A stretch of DNA of 8,197 nucleotides. It comes from CBDTTM01 sp965363355 (GTDB lineage: Bacteria > Bacillota > Negativicutes > Selenomonadales > Selenomonadaceae). A program made the position numbers and the translations under genes. Shown piece after piece: positions 1 through 5,836 of this stretch. Every line of letters begins with the position of its first letter. Positions within the stretch are counted from its first letter, which is position 1. The stretch covers positions 1-8,197 of the forward strand of contig CBDTTM010000110.1 of NCBI GenBank assembly GCA_965363355.1, written 5' to 3'. A model generated the notes under the pieces. It was not told the DNA's origin. It saw nothing but the letters and a program-made list of their open reading frames with translations, and did no database searches.

Positions 1-267
1 TATAAAACACCAAATACTGCCGCCCCGGATGCCAAATCGATCATCAGCAAATATGAATACGATGTAACCGCTAGAAAGTTCAAGATGTTATCGAGTAAAG
101 TTTACGATAAAGATGGTAATCAGCTCATTGAACAAGCAACTGACGATACTACAGATTTTGCTGATATCGCGCCAGATAGCCTCGGCGAAAAGAAATTTGA
201 GGCGATCAAAACCTATGCCCAGGAAAATAACGCTTTTATTTTCCATCAGAGCACCGCTAAGCATTAA
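1..267 (+). CDS. C-terminal part of a surface-adhesin E-like protein
   Basis: The reading frame is open from the first base and ends at TAA 265-267, giving 88 residues; the start lies outside the window. The segment contains YEYDVTARKFKMLSSKVYDKDG, then a TDFADIAPDSLGEKKFEAI stretch, and ends in a lysine- and alanine-containing tail. The pattern of an aromatic-rich YEYD strand, a basic R-x-F/Y-x-x-L strand, a V-x-YDKDG-N turn and then a 'W/F-x-x-I-x-PDS-x-GE' block resembles the C-terminal half of the surface-adhesin protein E-like domain, small secreted proteins of about 150 residues common in Negativicutes. The signal peptide that would confirm export cannot be seen. Its role is unknown; the name comes from the Haemophilus protein E relationship and does not prove adhesion. 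It is convergent with gatB and shares a terminator with it. Coding is well supported, the family assignment only moderately. Confidence 0.6.
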   Translation, partial: YKTPNTAAPDAKSIISKYEYDVTARKFKMLSSKVYDKDGNQLIEQATDDTTDFADIAPDSLGEKKFEAIKTYAQENNAFIFHQSTAKH

Positions 268-301
268 AATGGTAAACAATGAACCTATTTTTGCGGCAAA
301 C

Positions 302-391
302 AAAAACAGAGCTCCATGTGAACTTGGTCTCCAAAGTTAGATTTATGTATCTAACTTTGGAGAATAGTTCCATGTACAGCTCTGTTTTTTT
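302..391. terminator. Long bidirectional terminator-like hairpin between convergent genes
   Basis: A long imperfect palindrome fills the gap between the plus-strand partial gene and gatB. The outer stem is 12 perfect base pairs (302-313 with 378-389, AAAAACAGAGCT with AGCTCTGTTTTT). The inner stem is 14 perfect base pairs (329-342 with 349-362) closing a 6-base loop at 343-348. Between them, the CATG and GAACT segments on the left arm can pair with AGTTC and CATG on the right arm with small bulges. T runs follow the stem on both strands (385-391 on plus; the A run at 302-306 on minus), so it should stop transcription from both sides. The gatB stop codon (390-392) lies in the T run. About 88 bases is long for an intrinsic terminator. 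Confidence 0.85.
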
Positions 392-1829
392 ATTGCAATT
401 TCCCTTTGAGCAACTCGTTTACAACGCCAGGGTTTGCTTTGCCCTTGCTTTGTTTCATGACTTGTCCAACAAGGAATCCGATGGATTTTTCATTGCCGCC
501 TTTATAATCTTCAACTGGCTTAGGATTTGCCGCAATCACCGCGTCAACGATTTCTTCAATCGCTTTTGTATCGGTAATCTGCACAAGACCCTTTTCTTTG
601 ACGATTTTTTCCGGTTCATCGCCGCTAGCCCACATTTCTTCGAAAACCGTTTTAGCGATTTTAGAAGAAATCGTGCCTTTATTGATCAGAGCGATCATTT
701 TTGCCAAGTTTCCTGCTGAAACTGGACTTTGCGTAATCACTTTGCCTTCTGCATTGAGGTTTTTGGACAAATCGCCCATAATCCAGTTCGCTGCAAGTTT
801 GGCATCCGCCCCGCCGCTAACCACCGCATCAAAGTATTCTGCGGTCTGACGAGAAGCCGTCAAAATAGCTGCATCATAAGAAGAAAGCCCACAATCTGCC
901 ATCAATCTTTCCTTGCGAGCATCCGGAAGTTCTGGAAGATTCTTTTGATATGCTTCGATTTCTTCATCGGTCGTGATGATCGGCACAAGATCCGGTTCTG
1001 GCAAATAACGATAGTCATGTGCCGCTTCTTTTGTTCTCATCGAAAGCGTGATGCCCTTGGCATCATCCCAGGTTCTCGTTTCCTGAACGATATGTCCGCC
1101 ATCTTCGAGAATTTCTTCTTGGCGTTCGATTTCATACTCTATAGCGCCTTCAATCGCTTTGAAGGAGTTGATGTTTTTCATTTCGGCTTTTGTCCCAAGT
1201 GGAATAGTTCCCGTTGGACGCAAGGACACGTTGACATCGGCGCGCAGATTGCCTTCTTCCATCTTGCAGTTCGACACATCGATGTATTCGAGTACGGACT
1301 TGATTTTTTCCATATAAGCTTTGGCTTCTGCCGCTGAGGAAATATCTGGTTCTGATACGATTTCAATCAAAGGCACGCCTGTACGATTATAATCGACATT
1401 GGAACTTGCTGAATCTTTTATCGTATTGCCGGAATGAACGAGCTTTCCTGCATCTTCTTCCATATGGATTCTCGTGATGCGGATTCTTTTGGTCTTGCCT
1501 TCTACATCGATATCAACATAACCATGCTCCGCAATCGGCAAATCATATTGCGAAGTCTGGAAGTTTTTTGGCAAATCCGGATAATAATAATTTTTACGGT
1601 CAAATTTACTGAATTTATTGATTGTGCAATTGAGCGCAAGTCCAGCTTTAATGGCAAATTCGACAACACGTTTATTGATAACAGGCAAAACACCAGGCAA
1701 TCCGAGGCAAACCGGGCATACATGGGTGTTTTGGTCAGCGCCGAACGATGTTGCACAGCCGCAAAAAATCTTTGTATTCGTCTTTAACTCACTGTGGACC
1801 TCAAGTCCAATGACTGCTTCATAACTCAT
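390..1829 (-). CDS. gatB: Asp-tRNA(Asn)/Glu-tRNA(Gln) amidotransferase subunit B
   Basis: GatB is the tRNA-binding and kinase subunit of GatCAB. It activates the side-chain carboxylate of Glu-tRNA(Gln) or Asp-tRNA(Asn) with ATP, and ammonia delivered from GatA then forms the amide. The 479-residue length is normal. Visible features are the GLEVH motif (residues 8-12), a four-cysteine metal site (C23, C25, C38, C41), KNYYYPDLPKNFQTSQ (79-94), HMEEDAGKLVH (122-132) and DYNRTGVPLIEIVSEPD near residue 150, which together form the cradle/kinase domain. The helical and YqeY-like tail includes NWIMGDL and ends in KGKANPGVVNELL, the region that contacts tRNA. The ATG overlaps the gatA stop as ATGA (1826-1829), and a GGAGGGG ribosome binding site (1837-1843) lies 7 bases upstream inside gatA, so translation is probably coupled. 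It is the last gene of the operon. All motifs look intact. Confidence 0.98.
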   Translation of the reverse strand: MSYEAVIGLEVHSELKTNTKIFCGCATSFGADQNTHVCPVCLGLPGVLPVINKRVVEFAIKAGLALNCTINKFSKFDRKNYYYPDLPKNFQTSQYDLPIAEHGYVDIDVEGKTKRIRITRIHMEEDAGKLVHSGNTIKDSASSNVDYNRTGVPLIEIVSEPDISSAAEAKAYMEKIKSVLEYIDVSNCKMEEGNLRADVNVSLRPTGTIPLGTKAEMKNINSFKAIEGAIEYEIERQEEILEDGGHIVQETRTWDDAKGITLSMRTKEAAHDYRYLPEPDLVPIITTDEEIEAYQKNLPELPDARKERLMADCGLSSYDAAILTASRQTAEYFDAVVSGGADAKLAANWIMGDLSKNLNAEGKVITQSPVSAGNLAKMIALINKGTISSKIAKTVFEEMWASGDEPEKIVKEKGLVQITDTKAIEEIVDAVIAANPKPVEDYKGGNEKSIGFLVGQVMKQSKGKANPGVVNELLKGKLQ

Positions 1830-3295
1830 TCTTTTTCCCCTCCAAGACCGGCAATGCTGTTATGGAATGTTTGGCTTTGTTCGTATGTATAAGCCGTACG
1901 AATCAAAGTATCTTCTGCCAAAGCCTTGCCGATGATCTGTAAACCAATTGGCATTCCCGTTTTATTGAAACCGCAAGGTACAGATATGCCTGGAAGTCCA
2001 GCTAGATTAAGCGGCACAGTGTAAACATCCTGCATGTACATCTTCAATGGGTCACTAGAGAGCGAACCGATTTCATAGGCCGCTGTCGGAGCCGTTGGCG
2101 CTACGATGACATCCACCTCTTCAAATGCCTTGTCAAAATCCTGTTTGACAAGTGTACGGACTTTAAGAGCCTTGAGGTAATACGCATCATAGTAGCCAGC
2201 ACTTAAAGCATAACTGCCGATCATGATGCGGCGTTTTACTTCTTCGCCGAATTTTTCGCTGCGTGTTTTTGTCATCATATCGACAATATCAACGCCATCG
2301 ACACGTTCGCCATAACTTACGCCATCATAACGGGCCAAATTGGAGCTCGCTTCTGCCGGTGCAATCAAATAATAAGCCGAAATCGCATAATCGGTGTGTG
2401 GCAAAGAGATTTCCTTCACTTCAGCGCCGAGAGCCTCAAGCTCTTTGATTGCATCTCTTACCGCTTTTTCGACATCTGCGTCCATGCCCTTGAAATATTC
2501 TTTCGGCATGCCGATTTTCAATCCTTTTACATCCTGAACCAAAGATTTGGTGAAATCAGGCACTTCTGTTTTGCTCGAAGTAGAATCTTTTTCGTCATAA
2601 CCGCTGATGATATTGAGTAAGTGTGCACAATCGGTAACGTCTCTAGTCAACGGTCCGATTTGGTCCAAGGAAGATGCAAACGCAACTAGGCCATAACGAG
2701 ACACACGACCATACGTAGGCTTCATGCCAACTACACCGCAAAAAGATGCCGGCTGACGAATCGATCCACCGGTGTCTGAACCCACAGCCCAAATTGCTGT
2801 GCCAGCCGCCACAGCTGCTGCCGAACCGCCGCTGCTGCCACCCGGTACACAGTCAAGGTTCCAAGGATTATGCGTAGGGAAATACGCCGAGTTTTCTGTA
2901 GAACCGCCCATGGCAAATTCATCCATGTTCACTTTACCCAAAACAACTGGATTTTCCGCCTGGATTTTTTCCATAACCGTCGCATTATATGGAGGTACAA
3001 AGTTTTCCAGCATTTTTGACGCACAGGTCGTCTTGATTCCCTTTGTACAGATATTGTCTTTGATTGCCCCTGGGATCCCTTCTAAAAAGCCGATGGTTTC
3101 ACCGCGCGCAATTTTTTCATCAACCGCTGCAGCCTGTAAAAGGGCAGCTTCTTTAGTGACCGTTAAATAGGCCTTGACTTCACCGTCAACGGCTTCGATT
3201 CGCGCCAGAAGATCCTTAGCGAGTTCAACCGCGGTAATTTCTTTTTTAACAAGCATGTCATGCAGGACATGCGCTGGTTTAGCAAATAATTTCAC
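1826..3295 (-). CDS. gatA: Asp-tRNA(Asn)/Glu-tRNA(Gln) amidotransferase subunit A
   Basis: GatA is the glutaminase subunit of GatCAB. It hydrolyses glutamine and passes ammonia through a channel to the GatB active site. It belongs to the amidase-signature family and has the usual length (489 residues). The Ser-cisSer-Lys triad is complete: K79 in GAIKDN, S154 in PGGSSGGSAAA and S178 in GSDTGGSIRQPA, the same positions as in the well-studied Staphylococcus aureus enzyme (family knowledge). The GKVNMDEFAMGGSTENSA block (120-137) and the C-terminal PLNLAGLPGISVPCG segment are also typical. The start is GTG at 3293-3295, chosen because AGGAGG at 3303-3308 is spaced exactly 7 bases away and the N-terminus matches the family. 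gatA follows gatC after 20 bases and overlaps gatB by 4. Confidence 0.98.
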   Translation of the reverse strand: MKLFAKPAHVLHDMLVKKEITAVELAKDLLARIEAVDGEVKAYLTVTKEAALLQAAAVDEKIARGETIGFLEGIPGAIKDNICTKGIKTTCASKMLENFVPPYNATVMEKIQAENPVVLGKVNMDEFAMGGSTENSAYFPTHNPWNLDCVPGGSSGGSAAAVAAGTAIWAVGSDTGGSIRQPASFCGVVGMKPTYGRVSRYGLVAFASSLDQIGPLTRDVTDCAHLLNIISGYDEKDSTSSKTEVPDFTKSLVQDVKGLKIGMPKEYFKGMDADVEKAVRDAIKELEALGAEVKEISLPHTDYAISAYYLIAPAEASSNLARYDGVSYGERVDGVDIVDMMTKTRSEKFGEEVKRRIMIGSYALSAGYYDAYYLKALKVRTLVKQDFDKAFEEVDVIVAPTAPTAAYEIGSLSSDPLKMYMQDVYTVPLNLAGLPGISVPCGFNKTGMPIGLQIIGKALAEDTLIRTAYTYEQSQTFHNSIAGLGGEKE

Positions 3296-3302
3296 GATAG
3301 GT

Positions 3303-3308
3303 CCTCCT
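3303..3308 (-). promoter_or_regulatory. Ribosome binding site of gatA (fixes the GTG start)
   Basis: The minus strand reads TAAGGAGGACCTATC and then GTG. The AGGAGG core is a perfect Shine-Dalgarno sequence 7 bases before the GTG codon at 3293-3295. No in-frame ATG is placed better, so the non-ATG start is well supported. Confidence 0.85.
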
Positions 3309-3315
3309 TATCTGA

Positions 3316-3606
3316 TCAATCTTCCAGGATTTTCGGTACTTTGAAATAGCCATCTTCTTTTTCTGGAGCATTTGACAAGGCCAAATCTCTATCAAGCGAT
3401 GGTTTTACAGCATCTTCTCTGAAAACATTTTTCAGCGGAAGCACGTGAGCTGTTGCAACAACAGCTTCGGTATCAAGCACGCTTATCCCATCTACATATT
3501 CAAGAAATGCATTCAGATGCCCGGTATATTTTTCAACTTCATCAGACGGTATCGCCAAACGAGACAAGACCGCTACATTTTCCACATCTTTACTGGTAAC
3601 TTTCAT
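3316..3606 (-). CDS. gatC: Asp-tRNA(Asn)/Glu-tRNA(Gln) amidotransferase subunit C
   Basis: GatC is the small non-catalytic subunit that wraps around the GatA-GatB interface and stabilises the complex. The protein begins MKVTSKDVENVAVLSRLAI and carries the family pattern of an N-terminal helix pair, a LDTEAV linker, then AHVLPLKNVFREDAVKPSL and a C-terminal APEKEDGYFKVPKILE. With this start it has 96 residues, normal for GatC. The frame can be extended to ATG 3619-3621 (adding MDGEM), but that codon has no ribosome binding site. The ATG at 3604-3606 has GGTGA (3611-3615) 4 bases upstream, matching the 3' end of the anti-Shine-Dalgarno complement, and gives the N-terminus usual for the family. 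The ATG at 3607-3609 cannot be excluded. It is the first gene of gatCAB, with a promoter about 130 bases upstream. Confidence 0.96.
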   Translation of the reverse strand: MKVTSKDVENVAVLSRLAIPSDEVEKYTGHLNAFLEYVDGISVLDTEAVVATAHVLPLKNVFREDAVKPSLDRDLALSNAPEKEDGYFKVPKILED

Positions 3607-3627
3607 CATTTCACCATCCATTGCAAT

Positions 3628-3675
3628 TTATTTATACATAGTATGCTCTAGAAGCTCTTGTAATTTTGCATACAT
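3628..3675 (-). other. Possible 15-codon upstream ORF in the gatC leader
   Basis: On the minus strand an ATG at 3673-3675 opens a 15-codon frame (MYAKLQELLEHTMYK) that ends in TAA at 3628-3630, 21 bases before the chosen gatC start. A weak AGGCAGAG stretch precedes the ATG. It lies entirely in the transcribed leader predicted from the promoter at 3740-3767. A frame this short can occur by chance, so it is recorded only as a candidate leader peptide. Confidence 0.2.
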
Positions 3676-3704
3676 AACTCTGCCTATCGTATTTATAAGG
3701 CAGA
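3641..3704 (-). promoter_or_regulatory. Structured 5' leader of gatCAB (two small hairpins)
   Basis: Two inverted repeats lie between the predicted transcription start and gatC. The first on the transcript is TCTGCCT (3698-3704) pairing with AGGCAGA (3679-3685) around a 12-base loop. The second is GTATGC (3668-3673) pairing with GCATAC (3641-3646) around 21 bases. Neither is followed by a T run on the minus strand, so they are not terminators. No T-box sequence or known riboswitch pattern was recognised. They may simply be leader secondary structure. Confidence 0.3.
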
Positions 3705-3739
3705 TATTTTCTTTTATATCAACAAACAATACAAAGTTT

Positions 3740-3767
3740 ATTATACCACATTTAAGAAATTTTTAAA
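3740..3767 (-). promoter_or_regulatory. Probable sigma-A promoter of gatCAB
   Basis: The minus strand carries a perfect TATAAT -10 box (3740-3745) preceded by TG with one base between (extended -10, TGGTATAAT). A TTTAAA -35-like hexamer (3762-3767, 4 of 6 matches to TTGACA) lies 16 bases upstream. The expected start is near 3733, which would leave a leader of about 127 bases before gatC. It sits in an AT-rich region just after ligA. There is no convincing terminator after ligA, so read-through from pcrA-ligA may add to gatCAB expression. Confidence 0.7.
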
Positions 3768-3807
3768 TATATCTATCCAAGGCAAAAGACCTTCGATTTT
3801 CACTAGC

Positions 3808-5802
3808 TTAAAGCAGCAACTGTCTAAACTCCTCTTCGGAAAGTATGGTAATCCCCAGTTTCTGAGCCTTTACTAACTTACTGCCGGCAGCTTCACCAGC
3901 GAGCAGATAGTCCGTCTTTTTAGAAACACTTCCGGCCACTCGTCCGCCGTGAGCTTCAATGATCGCGGCAGCTTCACTTCTGCCGAGGGTCGGCATCGTG
4001 CCTGTGATGACAAAGGTCTTATCTTGCAGTTTCTCGTCGATGGCTGCGGATCCGGACAACTCCATATTGACCCCTGCAGCTTGAAGTTTTTGCAAAATAG
4101 TTTTATTTTCTTCTGCCGCAAAATAATCACGAATAGCCTCCGCACTGATACTTCCGATATCACGAACTTCAAGGATTTCGTCAACTGAAGCCTCTGCTAA
4201 CCTGCCGATGCTCTTAAAGTGCAGCATGAGTTCTCTAGCGCCGCCCTTGCCGATATTGGCAATACCAAGACCCGTCAGAAGCATCTGTGGATCGTTTTCT
4301 TTTGATTTCTCTATTGCCTGCAAGAGCTTGTCTGTGTTTTTCTCCTTGCCGATGATTCCCTTTTCAATAAGCATATCGCGATGTTCAAAGAGCTGATAAA
4401 TATCGGCTATATTTTTGACGAAGCCCCCTGCAATCAAAGCTTTGACATAGGCCAGGCCAAAACCTTTGATGTCCATTGCACTTCGACTGACAAAATTGAC
4501 AATATGCTGTTCAAGCTGGGCCGGGCAATTGATGTTCGTGCATTTGATGTCCGCACTGTTTTCCTCGCGCACAGCAGACGCGCCGCAAACTGGACAAACC
4601 GGCTCTATCTTAAAGGCAATCGCTTCTGCGGGGCGTTTTTCTTTATTGACCGATCGTATTTTCGGGATGATTTCACCTGATTTATAGACGATGACGGTGT
4701 CACCTAATCTTACATCAAGCTGGTCGATAAAGTCCTGGTTATGAAGGGTTGCTCGCTCTACGCTCGTCCCGCAAAGACGTACCGGATCGAATACTGCCGT
4801 TGGCGTAATCCTGCCGGTCCTGCCAACAGAGAGCTCGATTTGGCGCAATACGGTTTCTTTTTCTTCTGGCGGGTATTTATAGGCAATGGCCCAACGTGGC
4901 ACCTTAGCTGTAGCACCAAGCTTATCGCGATCGGATAAATCATTGAGCTTTACCACGGCTCCATCTATATCATAGGCAAGATTGCCGCGGTTTTCGCCGA
5001 TTGACTCGATTGCCTGCCAAACTTCTTCTGCCGTATGACAAACCTTATAGTTGGCGATGACCTTGATGCCTTGTTTTTTCATAAAATCATAGGCATCGGT
5101 ATGCTTTTCAAAAGCAATACCTTGTACTTTTTGCAGATTAAAGACAAAAAGTGATAAATTCCGCTCTTTGGTAACCTTGCTGTCAAGTTGGCGCAAAGTT
5201 CCTGCCGCACAATTGCGCGGATTAGCAAAAAGCTTCTTGCCGAGAACTTCTTGCTGCTCATTGACTGCGGCAAAAGCAGCTTTGCTCATATAAACTTCAC
5301 CGCGAATTTCAAAATAAGGCAGCGGCTCTTTGAGTTTTTTCTTGACATCTTGGATCGCCTTGGCATTTTCCGTGACATCCTCGCCTTGGACAATGCCATC
5401 GCCCCGGGTCACAGCAGTTGTCAGCAGTCCATTTTCATAGCGAAGGGCCAAGGATAATCCATCGATTTTTTCCTCAACGACAAATTCTGGATTTTCGAGA
5501 CTTTCTTGCAAAGATGTTACAAAATCTTCTACTGCCTCACGCGAAAAAACATCCTGCAAACTTAACATCGGCACGTCGTGCTTAACTAAGACACCAGCCT
5601 CACGCTTCGCCTTGCCACCGACAATTTGTGTCGGTGAATCTTTGGTCAAAAATTCGGGATGATCTTGTTCCATTTTTTTGAGCCGTTGCATGAGCTGATC
5701 ATATTCATAATCGGATATTTCCGGATGATCTTCATTATAATAACGATTACTATGATATAGGATCTTTTCGCGCAGCTCTTGTATTTCTTTTTCCGTACCC
5801 AC
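3808..5802 (-). CDS. ligA: NAD+-dependent DNA ligase
   Basis: LigA seals 3'-OH/5'-phosphate nicks in replication and repair using NAD+ as adenylate donor. Numbered from the GTG at 5800-5802 the protein has 664 residues, close to the usual 670. The N-terminal Ia domain has the paired-tyrosine NRYYNEDHPEISDYEYD segment (about 19-35). The adenylation domain has the nucleophilic lysine K112 in EEKIDG, RGDG (133-136), IRGEVYM near 167 and YDIDGAVVK near 280. The OB fold contains CGTSVERATLHN. A four-cysteine zinc site follows (C403, C406, C421, C426), then helix-hairpin-helix repeats (GLGIANIGKGGA) and a C-terminal BRCT domain (about 592-664). The frame extends to TTG 5827-5829, but that codon lacks a ribosome binding site. 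The GTG has GGGGG (5812-5816) 9 bases upstream and fits the family N-terminus better. The gene lies 34 bases after pcrA, as in many Firmicutes, so the two are probably co-transcribed. Confidence 0.97.
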   Translation of the reverse strand: MGTEKEIQELREKILYHSNRYYNEDHPEISDYEYDQLMQRLKKMEQDHPEFLTKDSPTQIVGGKAKREAGVLVKHDVPMLSLQDVFSREAVEDFVTSLQESLENPEFVVEEKIDGLSLALRYENGLLTTAVTRGDGIVQGEDVTENAKAIQDVKKKLKEPLPYFEIRGEVYMSKAAFAAVNEQQEVLGKKLFANPRNCAAGTLRQLDSKVTKERNLSLFVFNLQKVQGIAFEKHTDAYDFMKKQGIKVIANYKVCHTAEEVWQAIESIGENRGNLAYDIDGAVVKLNDLSDRDKLGATAKVPRWAIAYKYPPEEKETVLRQIELSVGRTGRITPTAVFDPVRLCGTSVERATLHNQDFIDQLDVRLGDTVIVYKSGEIIPKIRSVNKEKRPAEAIAFKIEPVCPVCGASAVREENSADIKCTNINCPAQLEQHIVNFVSRSAMDIKGFGLAYVKALIAGGFVKNIADIYQLFEHRDMLIEKGIIGKEKNTDKLLQAIEKSKENDPQMLLTGLGIANIGKGGARELMLHFKSIGRLAEASVDEILEVRDIGSISAEAIRDYFAAEENKTILQKLQAAGVNMELSGSAAIDEKLQDKTFVITGTMPTLGRSEAAAIIEAHGGRVAGSVSKKTDYLLAGEAAGSKLVKAQKLGITILSEEEFRQLLL

Positions 5803-5811
5803 TACGCCATG

Positions 5812-5816
5812 CCCCC
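5812..5816 (-). promoter_or_regulatory. Candidate ribosome binding site of ligA
   Basis: A run of five G (minus strand) lies 9 bases before the GTG at 5800-5802. It is an imperfect Shine-Dalgarno sequence (GGxGG type). It is better than anything upstream of the alternative TTG at 5827-5829, which follows the pcrA stop by only a few bases, but reinitiation at that TTG remains possible. Confidence 0.4.
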
Positions 5817-5836
5817 ATTCGTTTTTCAATACTCGA

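Noticed and set aside
279..1337. Long plus-strand open frames of 146 and 202 codons (279-719 and 729-1337)
   Set aside because: They lie antisense to gatB, whose protein is conserved end to end. The translations look like low-complexity Phe/Ile-rich shadows, with no ribosome binding site or recognisable family.
3607..3807. T-box or other riboswitch in the gatC leader
   Set aside because: The leader is short for a T-box, the conserved T-box sequence (GGGUGGNACCGCG-like) is absent, and no terminator/antiterminator pair is seen.
3760..3807. Intrinsic terminator after ligA
   Set aside because: The only stem (AAGG with CCTT around TCTTTTG) is 4-5 bp and is not followed by a T run on the minus strand.
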